From Maritimibacter alkaliphilus (GTDB lineage Bacteria > Pseudomonadota > Alphaproteobacteria > Rhodobacterales > Rhodobacteraceae): a stretch of DNA of 64,000 nt. Positions 38,910 to 48,388 of the stretch are shown piece after piece; positions within the stretch are counted from its first letter, which is position 1, and every line of letters begins with the position of its first letter. The notes beneath the pieces were generated by a model. That model had not been told where the DNA came from. It worked only from the letters and a program-made list of their open reading frames with translations, and did not search any database. The position numbers and the translations under genes are program-made. The stretch lies in NCBI RefSeq assembly GCF_019801605.1, contig NZ_JAHVIT010000002.1, positions 1,302,001 to 1,366,000 on the forward strand. Direction: 5' to 3'.

Positions 38910-41012
38910 ATGAACACCACCACCCGCGCCCTGCGCCTTGCGCTGCTGGCCAGCACTGCCCTTTCGGCCCCTGCCTTTGCGCAGGACGATGCCATCGTCC
39001 TGGACGAGATCCAGGTCGACGGCGCAAGCTACGAGACCGAGGGCAGCGACAGCTACACCACCGACCTGATCTCGGTCGGCGAGAAGATGACGCTCAGCCC
39101 CCGGCAGGTGCCGCAGTCGACCTCGGTGGTGACCAGCAAGCAGATCGAGGACGGCGGCTATACCGCGCTGGAAGAGGCTCTGGCCGACGTGCCGGGCATC
39201 ATGATCCTAAACAACGACACCGGGCGCTCCTCGATCTACTCGCGCGGCTACGAGTTCGATTACCTCTACTTCGACGGCCTGCCCGCGCCGGTCTCCTCGA
39301 TCTACGGCACCCAGCCCGACCTCTCCATCGTGGATCACGTCGAGGTCCTGAAGGGGCCGGCGGGTCTCTTCATCGGCACCGGCGAGCCCGCGGGCTCGAT
39401 CAACATGCGCCTCAAGCAGGCCACCGCGACCGAGCTGAAGGGCTATGCCCTGACCTCGATCGACAGCAACGGCCAGAAGCGGGCCGAGGTCGACGTGGCC
39501 AACAAGCTGAACGCGGACGGCACCCTGCGCGGGCGCCTGGTGGCGGCCTGGGGGGACGGCGACGATTTCGTCGACGGCGTCGAGAACGGGGTGACCTCGC
39601 TCTACGGCACGCTGGCCTGGGACGTGACGCCCGACACCCAGCTGACCTTCTCGCTCAGCCACATGGAGCGTGACATCACGCCCTTCAACGGCCTGCCGAC
39701 CTATGACGACGGCTCGCTGATCTGGACCGATGTCTCCTCCGGCATCGTGCCCGACTGGAACAGCTTCGACAACGAGACGACCGACGCCGTCGTCTCGGCG
39801 CAGCATTTCTTCGACAACGGCAGCCGGGTGAAATTCTCGCTGCGGCAGTCGAACCAGCAGGCGAATTTCCTCTACGGCTATTCCGGCTCCACCGCCGACG
39901 CCGACAACAACGTGTCGCGGCTGTCCTGGCTGGCGCGGGACTTCGAGCAGGACAGCCTCGCGCTCGACGTTCATGCCGAGATGCCCTTCATGCTGGGCAG
40001 CTGGGTCGGCACCGCCATCGTGGGCGCCGACTGGCAGAAGGTCGACAGCACGCTCTACGACGCGCGCGGCGCGATCTCGGGCAGCTGGAACCTCGATGAT
40101 TTCGTGGGCTCCTCGGTGGCCGCGCCCGATGTCACCTACACCACCCGGACCGAGACCGAATCCACCTCGACCGGCCTCTACTCCCAGCTGCGCCTCTCCC
40201 CGGTGGAGCGTCTGACCCTGATCGGCGGCGCCCGGCTCAGCTGGTATGATGCCACGACCGAGGCGACGACGATCTCCTCCGGTGCGACCACGACCTCGAA
40301 GAGCAATGTCGATGCGCATCTGACGCCCTTCGCCGGGCTGACCTACGACCTGACCCCGCGCAGCACGCTCTACGCCTCCTACTCCGAGATCTTCATCCCC
40401 CAGACCGACGTGGACAGCAGCGGCACCCTGCTCGACCCGGTCGAGGGCCAGCAGATGGAGGCGGGCATCAAGGCCACGCTGGGCTACGGGCTGAACGTTT
40501 CGGCGGCCATCTTCAACCTGAAGGAAGTGAACCGCCCCGTCGCCGTGCCGGACGAGAGCTACTACATCGCCGAGGAAGAGGTCCGCTCGCGCGGGATCGA
40601 GCTGGAAGCGGGCGGCGAGCTCGGCAACTGGCATCTCGGCGGGGGCTATACCTACACCGATACGGAGTACCTGAACGGCGACAGCGAAGGGGAGGATTTC
40701 TCGACCTACACGCCCGAGCACATGTTCAAGCTGATGGCCTCCTACGACGTGACCCAGGGCGCGCTGCAGGGCTGGAGCTTCGGCGGGCGGCTGACGCTGA
40801 TGTCCTCCTTCTCCTCCCGCGGGATCGAGGCGCCGGGCTACGGCGTGGTGGACGTGATGGCGTCCAAGACCTTCGCCAACGATTTCACCCTGCGGCTCGG
40901 CGTGGATAACCTCTTTGACGAGGACTATTACACCCGCGTCGGCTCCACGACGGTGTTCAACTTCCGCGGCGCGCCGCGCACCTTCAACGTGTCGCTCAAG
41001 AAATCCTTCTGA
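38910..41012 (+). CDS. TonB-dependent siderophore receptor
   Basis: 700-residue outer-membrane receptor. The signal peptide (about 1-24, ending APAFA) is followed by a TonB box-like IVLDEIQV (about 29-36), the plug domain (SPRQVPQSTSVVTSKQIEDG, EALADVPGI, VEVLKGPAGLF) and a 22-strand barrel with a C-terminal Phe (FNVSLKKSF). Siderophore-type features are the plug signature GLFIGTGEPAGSINMRLK and the last-strand sequence LRLGVDNLFDEDYY. No signalling extension is present, so it is not a FecA-type transducer. It is followed by a coupled periplasmic esterase, which points to an ester-type siderophore. Confidence 0.92.
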   Translation: MNTTTRALRLALLASTALSAPAFAQDDAIVLDEIQVDGASYETEGSDSYTTDLISVGEKMTLSPRQVPQSTSVVTSKQIEDGGYTALEEALADVPGIMILNNDTGRSSIYSRGYEFDYLYFDGLPAPVSSIYGTQPDLSIVDHVEVLKGPAGLFIGTGEPAGSINMRLKQATATELKGYALTSIDSNGQKRAEVDVANKLNADGTLRGRLVAAWGDGDDFVDGVENGVTSLYGTLAWDVTPDTQLTFSLSHMERDITPFNGLPTYDDGSLIWTDVSSGIVPDWNSFDNETTDAVVSAQHFFDNGSRVKFSLRQSNQQANFLYGYSGSTADADNNVSRLSWLARDFEQDSLALDVHAEMPFMLGSWVGTAIVGADWQKVDSTLYDARGAISGSWNLDDFVGSSVAAPDVTYTTRTETESTSTGLYSQLRLSPVERLTLIGGARLSWYDATTEATTISSGATTTSKSNVDAHLTPFAGLTYDLTPRSTLYASYSEIFIPQTDVDSSGTLLDPVEGQQMEAGIKATLGYGLNVSAAIFNLKEVNRPVAVPDESYYIAEEEVRSRGIELEAGGELGNWHLGGGYTYTDTEYLNGDSEGEDFSTYTPEHMFKLMASYDVTQGALQGWSFGGRLTLMSSFSSRGIEAPGYGVVDVMASKTFANDFTLRLGVDNLFDEDYYTRVGSTTVFNFRGAPRTFNVSLKKSF

Positions 41013-41866
41013 TGCCGCCGCGCATCGTAGCCATGGTGGCCAGCGTCCTGCTGGCCACCTCCGCCACGCCCATGACAGCCCAGACCCCTCCCGCTCCCGT
41101 CCCCGCCGCCGATCTCTTCGACGGCCCCTGGACCCCGGCCCGCACCGCGCAGTTCGACCTCGGCCCCGCGGCCGCGCCCTTCCGCATCCTCGTCTCCCTG
41201 CCGGAGGCCCCGCCGCCGCCGGAAGGCTACGGCGTGATCTATGCCCTCGACGCGGGCTGGACCTTCGGCACCCTGCGCGACAGCGTGTTGATGCAGACCG
41301 GCCCGTACGCCGGGAACGGCTCTGCCCCCACGGTGGTCGTCGGCATCGGCTGGCCTACCGACACCCTTGCCGATTTCGACCGTCGCGGGCCCGACCTCGT
41401 GGGGGACCGCCGCGCGGCCATGCTCACCTTCATTGCCGAAGAGCTCATCCCCCGCGTCGAAGGCCGCCTCTCCATCGACCCGGCGCACCGAATGCTGGCG
41501 GGGCACAGCTTCGGCGGGGCCTTCGCGCTTCAGGCCCGGATCGACCGGCCCGGGCTCTTCTCCCATATCGCGGCGGGCAGCCCCTCGATCTGGACCGATC
41601 CGGAGGGCTTCTTCGCGGGCGCCACGCCCGACGGCCCCCCGGTCCTGATCACCGTGGGCGGCCTCGAGGCGCCCGAGGCAGCCGAGGCCGCGGGCACGCC
41701 CGTCGACCGCGTCGCCCGCCTGCGCGAACGCGACATGACCGGCCGCGCCGCCCGGATGGCCAAGGCGCTCCCCGGTGCCTTCGAGGTCTTCCCCGACGCC
41801 AGCCACGGCGCTTCGGTCACGCCCTTCCTCGCCCGCGCGGTTCAGTTCCTCTGGACCCGCCCCTGA
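41012..41866 (+). CDS. Periplasmic alpha/beta-hydrolase, siderophore-esterase-like (IroE/Fes family)
   Basis: 284 residues. A signal peptide (about 1-24, ending MTAQ) sends it to the periplasm. The nucleophile elbow GHSFGG (about residues 167-172) and FPDASHGAS with a His candidate are present; the esterase-D-like fold matches IroE. Its start overlaps the receptor stop (TGATG), so the two are coupled. I infer hydrolysis of an incoming ester siderophore, possibly a catecholate. No cytoplasmic iron ABC transporter is visible in this window. Confidence 0.8.
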   Translation: MPPRIVAMVASVLLATSATPMTAQTPPAPVPAADLFDGPWTPARTAQFDLGPAAAPFRILVSLPEAPPPPEGYGVIYALDAGWTFGTLRDSVLMQTGPYAGNGSAPTVVVGIGWPTDTLADFDRRGPDLVGDRRAAMLTFIAEELIPRVEGRLSIDPAHRMLAGHSFGGAFALQARIDRPGLFSHIAAGSPSIWTDPEGFFAGATPDGPPVLITVGGLEAPEAAEAAGTPVDRVARLRERDMTGRAARMAKALPGAFEVFPDASHGASVTPFLARAVQFLWTRP

Positions 41867-41909
41867 CGGAAAAACGCCCCCTCGACCTCTCGACGGGGCG
41901 CAGCTCTTC

Positions 41910-41980
41910 CATCTTTCGCTCGAAAATATCCCGGGGTGAATTGCGCGGCCCCCCGGGCCGCGCAAGAGGGGCAGCGCCCC
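41910..41980 (-). repeat. Interspersed palindromic repeat, copy 2 (inverted)
   Basis: Read on the minus strand: GGGGCGCTGCCCC (41980-41968), an 11-bp perfect palindrome TTGCGCGGCCC/GGGCCGCGCAA (41965-41941), then CCCCGGGATATTTTCGAGCG and AAAGATG (to 41910). It has the same order of modules as 9785-9846. It may also end transcription of the flanking genes. Confidence 0.7.
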
Positions 41981-42026
41981 TCGATTCCCCCGCCCTCTCA
42001 ACCCGGCGCACCCACCGGGCCGCAGC

Positions 42027-42944
42027 TCACGCCGCCAGCCGCGCGATCAGCGCCTCGGCCATGTAGAGGTCCTGCAGCGAGATGCCCGAGCTGTCGAAGA
42101 CGGTGATCTCCTCCTCCGACACCCGCCCAGGCACCGTGCCCGCGACCACCGCACCCACGGCCACCACCTCGGCACCCTCGGGCGCGTATTGCATCTCGCC
42201 GATGCTGGTGGATTGCGAGGGCAGGTCGCAGGTCAGCCGGGCGCGGGCCAGCAGGGCGGGCGGCAGCTCCTGCTTGCCGCCCCCGTCCGAGCCCATGGAG
42301 GAGACATGGGTGCCCGGTTTCACCCACGCCGCCTCGAAAAGCGGGGCCATGGCGTTGGTGGCGGTCACCACGATATCGGCGGCGCGCACCGCCTCTTCCG
42401 CGCCGCAGGCGCGGGCGGGCAGGCCGTCGGCCACGAGGTCCGCCACGAAACCCGCGGTCTTCTCGGCGTTGCGGCCCACGACGAGGATCGTCTCCAGCGC
42501 CCGCACCCGGGCCACGGCGCGCACCTCGTAGGCGGCCTGATGCCCGGTGCCGAAGAGCGCCAGCACTTTCGCATCCGCCCGGGCGAGGGCATCCACGGCC
42601 ACGGCATCGGCGGCGGCGGTGCGGTAGGCGTTCACCTTGCCGCCCTCGACGATGGCCCCGATGCGCCCTTTCTCCTGATCGAAGAGCAGGGTGCAGGAAT
42701 TGTGCCGCGGCATCCCGATGGCATCGTTGGTCGGGAAGTAGGAGCCGATCTTGACCCCCGCCAGCGTCGCATCCGCGCCGGACTTCAGGGTGAAGCGGCA
42801 ATCGGGCCGGCTGGCATAGCCGATGACGACGGGGTAGAGCCGCGCCTCTTCGCCCGCGGCGGCCACGAGGGCGCGTTTCACCGCGTCGTAGGCCAGTTCG
42901 TGGGTGATCGCCGCGGCGGATTGCTCCTCGGTGATGTGGATCAT
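42027..42944 (-). CDS. Ornithine cyclodeaminase / mu-crystallin family protein
   Basis: 305 residues, NAD(P)-binding. The Rossmann segment is ALFGTGHQAAYEVRAV (about residues 128-143); the N-terminal substrate region has RFTLKSGAD and KIGSYFPTNDAIGMPRHNS, and later VTATNAMAPLFEAAWVKPGTH and SSGISLQDLYMAEALI. AAGGAGA precedes the ATG at 42944, 7 bases away. It lies 10 bases after the D-serine-dehydratase-like gene and forms an operon with it. Family members are cyclodeaminases, imine reductases or dehydrogenases; pairing with a PLP enzyme here suggests reduction of an imino acid. Exact reaction not determined. Confidence 0.85.
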   Translation of the reverse strand: MIHITEEQSAAAITHELAYDAVKRALVAAAGEEARLYPVVIGYASRPDCRFTLKSGADATLAGVKIGSYFPTNDAIGMPRHNSCTLLFDQEKGRIGAIVEGGKVNAYRTAAADAVAVDALARADAKVLALFGTGHQAAYEVRAVARVRALETILVVGRNAEKTAGFVADLVADGLPARACGAEEAVRAADIVVTATNAMAPLFEAAWVKPGTHVSSMGSDGGGKQELPPALLARARLTCDLPSQSTSIGEMQYAPEGAEVVAVGAVVAGTVPGRVSEEEITVFDSSGISLQDLYMAEALIARLAA

Positions 42945-42954
42945 GTCTTTCTCC

Positions 42955-44094
42955 TTACCAGCCGCCGAACCGGGACCAGAGCGCAAGCGGCGCCCCGGGG
43001 TCGGCGGGAATGACGTGATAGGCTTCGTGCTGGGCGCCGGTGGCGCAGGCGTGGTTCGGCAGGATACGCAGCTGCGTGCCGAGGGGAAGATCGGGCAGGG
43101 CGCCCTCCGTGCCCGGGCGCCGGGTGATGATTCCGTGTTCCTGATTGGCCGCTGACAGGATCAGGTCGGGGATCACGCGGCCCTCCGCATCGCAGACGAG
43201 GCCATAGCCCTGGTCGACGGCCTGGGCGGCGGTGCCGCGGTCGCGCGACATGGCCATCCACCCCGCGTCGACGAGGATGCGGCCCTGCGCGGGCTGGTGC
43301 CCGATCACGGTGGTCAGCACGCTGAGGGCGATATCCTCCACCTCGCAGACGGCGATCCCGGCCATGAAGAGGTCGAAGAAGACATAGACCCCCGCCCGCA
43401 GTTCGGTCACGCCGGTCAGGTCGCGGGCGGAATGCGCCGTGGGGGTCGAACCGATGCTGACCACCGGGCAGGGCAGGCCTGCCGCGCGCAGGCTTTCGGC
43501 GGCGGCCACGGCGGCGGCGCGTTCCTGTTCGGCAAAGGCGGCATGGGCGACGTGGCCGCTCACGCCATAGCTTTCGCCCGCATGGGTCAGCACGCCGCGC
43601 AGCTCAGCCCCCTGCGCGAGGCAGGCGCCGATCTCCACCAGCGCGGGATCATCCGCCTGAAGCCCGCCCCGGTGGCCGTCGCTGTCGATCTCGATCAGCG
43701 CGGGGATCGCGGCGCCCGCCGCGCGGGAGGCCGCGACGACCGCCTCGGCTTGCGGCAGGCTGTCGAGCAGCACCGTCAGGTCGCAGCCCTTCTCGCGCAG
43801 GGCCAGAACGCGGGACAGCTTGGCGGGCGAGATGCCCACGGCATAGGTGATGTCGCGGATGCCGGCCTCGAAGAAGACCTCCGCCTCCTTCAGGGTCGAG
43901 ACCGTCGCCGGGCCGGTGCCGCCGGTGAGCAGGCGGCGGGCGACCTCGGTTGATTTCGCGGTCTTGAGGTGCGGGCGCAGGGCGACGCCGAGGTCGTCCG
44001 CATGCTGCGCGAGGCGGGTGATGTTGCGGGTCATCTTCGCCTCGTCCAGTAGCAGGCAGGGCGTGGGCAGGGCGGCAAGGCCGGGGTGGGGCAT
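42955..44094 (-). CDS. DSD1-type PLP enzyme (D-serine dehydratase / D-hydroxyaspartate-type lyase)
   Basis: 379 residues, alanine-racemase-like TIM barrel with a C-terminal beta domain. The PLP lysine is in RPHLKTAKS (about K44). The zinc ligands of the eukaryotic D-serine dehydratase type are near the end as PNHAC (about H348, C350). The barrel carries LIEIDSDGHRGGL and GSTPTAHSA. Substrates in this family include D-serine, D-threonine and 3-hydroxyaspartate; which one cannot be read here. The ATG at 44094 fits the family start (LAALPTPCLLLDE). Operon with the cyclodeaminase-family gene; divergent from a LysR regulator. Confidence 0.85.
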   Translation of the reverse strand: MPHPGLAALPTPCLLLDEAKMTRNITRLAQHADDLGVALRPHLKTAKSTEVARRLLTGGTGPATVSTLKEAEVFFEAGIRDITYAVGISPAKLSRVLALREKGCDLTVLLDSLPQAEAVVAASRAAGAAIPALIEIDSDGHRGGLQADDPALVEIGACLAQGAELRGVLTHAGESYGVSGHVAHAAFAEQERAAAVAAAESLRAAGLPCPVVSIGSTPTAHSARDLTGVTELRAGVYVFFDLFMAGIAVCEVEDIALSVLTTVIGHQPAQGRILVDAGWMAMSRDRGTAAQAVDQGYGLVCDAEGRVIPDLILSAANQEHGIITRRPGTEGALPDLPLGTQLRILPNHACATGAQHEAYHVIPADPGAPLALWSRFGGW

Positions 44095-44210
44095 GGCGGG
44101 CTCTCGGTCTGGTGGGTCTTCTGGTGGTCTGATGTGCTGAGGCCAGCATAGCCACCACGCCATAAGCCGGGTATTTCTGTCTGCTGAAGTTGAGGTTAAG
44201 CTCAGGCTTA

Positions 44211-45110
44211 ATGATTGACCTGTCCGACCTCCGCTTCTTCGGGGCCATCGCCGATGCCCCTTCGCTGGCTGCCGCGGCGCGCGCGCTTGGCATCACGCCG
44301 CCCGCCGTGTCGCAGCGCCTCGCGCAGATCGAGGCGCGGCTGGGGCTGAGGCTGGTGGACCGGGGCGGCGGGCGGCTGTCGCTGACCGCGGAGGGCGAGT
44401 TGCTGGCGCGGCGGGGTGCGGCGCTGCTCGACGCGGCGGGGGCGCTAAGCGAGGACCTGGCGCTGCGGCGCGGGGCACTGACCGGCCCGCTGCGGGTGAT
44501 CGCGCCCTTCGGCTATGGCCGCATCCATATCGCGCCGCTGCTGGCGGATTTCATGGAGGCCCATCCCGACGTGGCGCCGGAGCTGACACTGGCCGAGGAT
44601 CCGCGGGGCGCGATCCGGGGCAGCAGCTGGGACGTGCTGATCCACGTGGGCCGCCTGCCGGACCTCGACATGACGCAGCGCTTCCTCGCCCCGAACCGGC
44701 GGCTGCTCTGCGCCGCGCCCTTGTATCTGGAGGCGGCAGGGCGGCCCCGGCGGCCCGCCGATCTTGCGCGTCACCGCTGTGGCGTGGTGCGCGAGGATCA
44801 GGCGGACGTGACGCTCTGGCAGTTGAGCAGCGCCGAGGCGCGGCAGGGGGTGCGGATCACCCCCGCCTTTGCCTGCAACGACGGCGAGGTGGTGCGGGAC
44901 TGGGCGCTGCGGGGCCTTGGCATCGTGGAGCGGTCGGAATGGAGCGTGGCACAGGACATCGCCACGGGGCGGCTGGAGCAGGTGCTGCCCGGCTGGCAGT
45001 TGCCGAATGCGGATATCGTGGCTCTACTGAACCCCCGCAGCGGGCGGGCCGTGCGGGTCGAATCCTTCCTGACGCACCTCGTGACGCGCCTGTCGCGGGG
45101 CGCGGCCTGA
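44211..45110 (+). CDS. LysR-family transcriptional regulator
   Basis: 299 residues. N-terminal HTH: DLRFFGAIADAPSLAAAARA then LGITPPAVSQRLAQIEARLG. C-terminal effector domain with PLRVIAPFGYGRIHIAPLL and DWALRGLGIVERS. The ATG at 44211 is used; a TTG at 44190 is in frame. Divergent from the DSD1-type gene across 116 bases, so it is its likely regulator. Confidence 0.93.
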   Translation: MIDLSDLRFFGAIADAPSLAAAARALGITPPAVSQRLAQIEARLGLRLVDRGGGRLSLTAEGELLARRGAALLDAAGALSEDLALRRGALTGPLRVIAPFGYGRIHIAPLLADFMEAHPDVAPELTLAEDPRGAIRGSSWDVLIHVGRLPDLDMTQRFLAPNRRLLCAAPLYLEAAGRPRRPADLARHRCGVVREDQADVTLWQLSSAEARQGVRITPAFACNDGEVVRDWALRGLGIVERSEWSVAQDIATGRLEQVLPGWQLPNADIVALLNPRSGRAVRVESFLTHLVTRLSRGAA

Positions 45111-45437
45111 CCCAGCGGCCCGATTGCTGTCTGTTTTGTGGGTCCCGGTCGTGACGATCGGGGGGCAATTGGGCACAGGCAGGGCCGAGGCGGTGGACAA
45201 GTCCGCCCGCCTGTCCGATGAGGGACGGGCCGAAGAACAGGCCCCGGTCCCGGCTGGCCCGCGCAGGAAGAGCCCGGACTGCCGTCAGGTGGCTGGCCGA
45301 TGCGGGCGGAGCCGCCCGGACCCGCCCAGATCCGGCCCCGGATGCGCAAGGAGCGGCAGACGCCGGTCGCTGCGGCCGCGTCCTGCCACCGGCGCAGCAG
45401 ACGGCCTTCCAGCAGGAGGCGCAAGAAAGAGCGAGAG
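45111..45437. other. Intergenic region upstream of the FAD/Fe-S dehydrogenase
   Basis: 327 bases, no gene seen. The frame of the next gene is open through part of it, but the sequence is Arg/Pro-rich and lacks family similarity. No clear promoter or hairpin stood out. Confidence 0.5.
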
Positions 45438-48323
45438 ATGAAAGACCACGTCGAAGACCCCGAAACGGCCCCTGTCACGCAGTTCCTGCAAGAGCTTGGG
45501 CACCGTGGCTTCAAGGGACAGGCGCGGACGTCGCGTGCTGCCCGGGTCGTGATGGCGACGGACAATTCCATCTACTACCGAGAGCCTGCCTGCGTGGTGG
45601 AGCCGAAGAGCACCGCCGATATCCGCACCGCCGTTGCCGCCGCCGCCGCCGCCGGTCTGCCGATCACGCCGCGGGGCGGGGGGACGGGCACCAATGGCCA
45701 GTCGCTGACCGGGGGCGTGGTGCTGGACACCTCGCGTTTCCTCAATCGCATCCTCTCCTTCGACGCGGAGACCGCCACCGTGCGGGTGGAGCCGGGCGTG
45801 GTGCTGGACCAGCTCAATGCCTACCTCAAGGCGCGCGGCTACTTTTTCCCGCCCGCCGTCTCGACCGGGTCGCGGGCGACGCTGGGGGGCATGGTGGCCA
45901 CCGATGCCTCGGGCAAGGGCTCGCGCCGCTATGGCCGGACGTCGGACTACCTGCTCTCGGCCGAGGTCGTCCTCTCGGACGGCTCCACCGCCCATGTGGG
46001 CGACCTGCCCGCCGAGGCGCCGCTGCCTGAGGGGCCGCTTGGCACCGTGGCGGGGCTGCTGCGCGCGGAACTGGCCGGACAGGCCGGTGAGATCGCCCGC
46101 GTCTTCCCGGTGATGAACCGCGGGCTGACCGGCTACAACCTCGACGAATTGCGCGGCGACGATGGCACGCTGCGGCTGACCAAGCTGCTGGCGGGCTCCG
46201 AGGGGACGCTGGCCGTCACGGCGGAGCTGGAACTGCGCGTCGTCCGCCTGCCGAAATGCACCGGCATGGCGATCATCGGCTATGCCGACAGCCTCGTGGC
46301 GCTTGGCGCGGTCTCGGACCTGCTGCCCGCCGATCCCGAGGCGATCGAATTTCTTGACGACGTGACCGTGGGACTGGGCAAGACCACGCCCTCCTGGCCG
46401 CTGCTGGAGCCGGTGCTGGGGGCGGAACTGTCGCGCTGCGGCGGCTATCTCTTCGCCGAGGTCTCCGCCGAGACGCCGGAAGAGATCGACCGCCAGCTTG
46501 CCGCGCTGGAGGCTGCCGTGGCCGCGGGCCAGACGCCCGCCGTAGGCATCGTGGCGACCCGCGACCGCGAGGTCATGGGCGCGCTCAACGGGCTGCGCAA
46601 GGATGCGGTGGGTCTGATGGGCAAGGGCAACGGCCCCTTCAAGGGCATGGCCTTCGTCGAGGATGCCGCTGTCCCGCCCGAGAACCTCGTGGCCTTCGTG
46701 GCGGGCTTCCGCGACGTGCTCGACAGCCATGGCCTCGACTACGGCATGTATGGCCACGCCGATGTTGGCTGTGTCCACGTGCGCCCGCTGATGGACATGC
46801 GTCTGCCCGATCACCGCGACAAGATCCGCCCGATCTCGGACGCGGTGGCGGAACTGGCCCACGCGCAGGGCGGGCTGATCTGGGGCGAACACGGCAAGGG
46901 CGTGCGCGGTGAATACGTCGAATACTACTTCGGGCCGCAGCTCTTTGCCTTCCTGCGCCGGATCAAGGGGGCCTTCGACCCCGCCAACCTGCTGAACCCC
47001 GGCAAGCTGGTGACGGCGGAGGGCACAGACCTGCCCGTGGACCGGATCGACGCGATCCCCTTCCGGGGCGCGCGCGACCAGCTGATCGCGGGCCACGGTG
47101 CCTATGGCAAGGCGACCGAGTGCAACGGCAACGGCGCCTGTTTCCACTGGGATGCGGCGAACGAGATGTGCCCGTCCTACAAGGCGACACGGGACCGTGT
47201 GCAATCGCCCAAGGGCCGCGCCGCGCTCTTCCGCGACTGGCTTCATGCGCGGGAGACGGGGGGCGACGTGCAGGAGGCGGCGGATGCACTGCATGTCTCG
47301 CTGGCGACCTGCCTGTCGTGCAAGGCCTGCACCTCGCAATGCCCCGTGCAGGTGGATATCCCCACCCTCAAGGCCCAGTTCCTCGCCGAGACGGAGGAGG
47401 CCAAGCGCGGCCCGCGCGACAGGCTGATCCGGCGCATGGAAACCCTGACGCTGCTCTCCACCCGGATGCCCGGCCTTGCCAATGCCTCGCTCGCGCTCGG
47501 ACGGGGTGTGATGGCGCGGGTGATGGGGCTGGTCGACCTGCCCGCCTTCGACCGCGCCGGGCTGGCGCGGCGGATGCAGGCGGCCGGGGCGCGGCGCCTC
47601 GCCCCCGGTCAGGCGCTGCCCGCGGGCGTGACGCCGGAGCATTCGGTGATCCTGCTCTGCGACAGCTTCCTCGGCCCGTTCGAGCCGCAGGTGCTGGAGG
47701 CCGCGGCCCGGGTGATGATCCGCATGGGCTATACCGTCTTCCACACGCCGGTGCTGCGCAACGGCAAGGCGTTGCAGGTGCGCGGCTTCCTCGACGCCTT
47801 CGGGCGTGCCAAGGCGCGCGCCGTCTCTGACTTGCAGAAGCTTTCGGCCACCGGCCTGCCGCTGATCAGCGTGGAGCCCGCGGCGACCATGCTCTACCGG
47901 CAGGATTTCAAGGACATGCCCGAGGGGCTGATGCCGCTGTCGCTCGACCGGTTCCTTGCCGCCCATGCGGCGGAGCTGCCCAAGGTCGCGGGCGGTGACT
48001 TCCGCATGATCGGCCATTGCACCGAAACCTCCGCCGATCCGGGCAACCTGACCCGGTGGAAGACGGTTTTCGAGGGCGCGGGCATGGCGTTGCAGACCGA
48101 ACGCGCGGGCTGCTGCGGCATGGCCGGGATGTTTGGCCACGAGGCCGAGCACCGGGCGCTGTCCAAGCAGATCTTCGAACTCAGCTGGGCCTCGAAGGTG
48201 GCCGAGGGGCAGGGCCGCCTGCTGGCCACCGGCTTCTCCTGCCGCTCGCAGGCGGAGCGGTTCGCCAGCGTCGAACTGCGCCACCCGGTGCAGGCGCTGG
48301 AAGAGGCCTTCGCCGCGGGCTGA
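45438..48323 (+). CDS. FAD and Fe-S D-2-hydroxyacid dehydrogenase, YdiJ-like
   Basis: 961 residues, a fusion of a GlcD/D-lactate-dehydrogenase-type FAD part and a GlpC-type iron-sulfur part. FAD binding: PRGGGTGTNGQSLTGGVVLD and GSEGTLAVTAELELRV; active-site region YGHADVGCVHVRP and WGEHGKGVRGEY. Iron-sulfur: CNGNGACFHWDAANEMCPSY and CLSCKACTSQCPVQVDIP. CCG domains: HCTETSADPG and AGCCGMAGMFG. YdiJ of E. coli has the same order and length and oxidises D-2-hydroxyglutarate; which 2-hydroxyacid applies here is inferred. Electrons probably go to quinone or a cytochrome. The ATG at 45438 has a weak AGAGA upstream. A terminator follows. Confidence 0.9.
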   Translation: MKDHVEDPETAPVTQFLQELGHRGFKGQARTSRAARVVMATDNSIYYREPACVVEPKSTADIRTAVAAAAAAGLPITPRGGGTGTNGQSLTGGVVLDTSRFLNRILSFDAETATVRVEPGVVLDQLNAYLKARGYFFPPAVSTGSRATLGGMVATDASGKGSRRYGRTSDYLLSAEVVLSDGSTAHVGDLPAEAPLPEGPLGTVAGLLRAELAGQAGEIARVFPVMNRGLTGYNLDELRGDDGTLRLTKLLAGSEGTLAVTAELELRVVRLPKCTGMAIIGYADSLVALGAVSDLLPADPEAIEFLDDVTVGLGKTTPSWPLLEPVLGAELSRCGGYLFAEVSAETPEEIDRQLAALEAAVAAGQTPAVGIVATRDREVMGALNGLRKDAVGLMGKGNGPFKGMAFVEDAAVPPENLVAFVAGFRDVLDSHGLDYGMYGHADVGCVHVRPLMDMRLPDHRDKIRPISDAVAELAHAQGGLIWGEHGKGVRGEYVEYYFGPQLFAFLRRIKGAFDPANLLNPGKLVTAEGTDLPVDRIDAIPFRGARDQLIAGHGAYGKATECNGNGACFHWDAANEMCPSYKATRDRVQSPKGRAALFRDWLHARETGGDVQEAADALHVSLATCLSCKACTSQCPVQVDIPTLKAQFLAETEEAKRGPRDRLIRRMETLTLLSTRMPGLANASLALGRGVMARVMGLVDLPAFDRAGLARRMQAAGARRLAPGQALPAGVTPEHSVILLCDSFLGPFEPQVLEAAARVMIRMGYTVFHTPVLRNGKALQVRGFLDAFGRAKARAVSDLQKLSATGLPLISVEPAATMLYRQDFKDMPEGLMPLSLDRFLAAHAAELPKVAGGDFRMIGHCTETSADPGNLTRWKTVFEGAGMALQTERAGCCGMAGMFGHEAEHRALSKQIFELSWASKVAEGQGRLLATGFSCRSQAERFASVELRHPVQALEEAFAAG

Positions 48324-48345
48324 CCCCGGTGCGCCGACAACGACA

Positions 48346-48368
48346 AAGGCCGCCCCGGGGGCGGCCTT
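48346..48368 (+). terminator. Terminator between the dehydrogenase and GST genes
   Basis: Stem AAGGCCGCC (48346-48354) with GGCGGCCTT (48360-48368) and a 5-base loop, shared by the convergent genes ending at 48323 and 48389. The A/T tails are short. Confidence 0.7.
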
Positions 48369-48388
48369 CTGCGTTTCCGGTCAGAGGC

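Noticed and set aside
42027-45110. Complete beta-hydroxyaspartate cycle locus
   Set aside because: Genes like bhcA and bhcB and an IclR-type bhcR are absent; the regulator is LysR-type.
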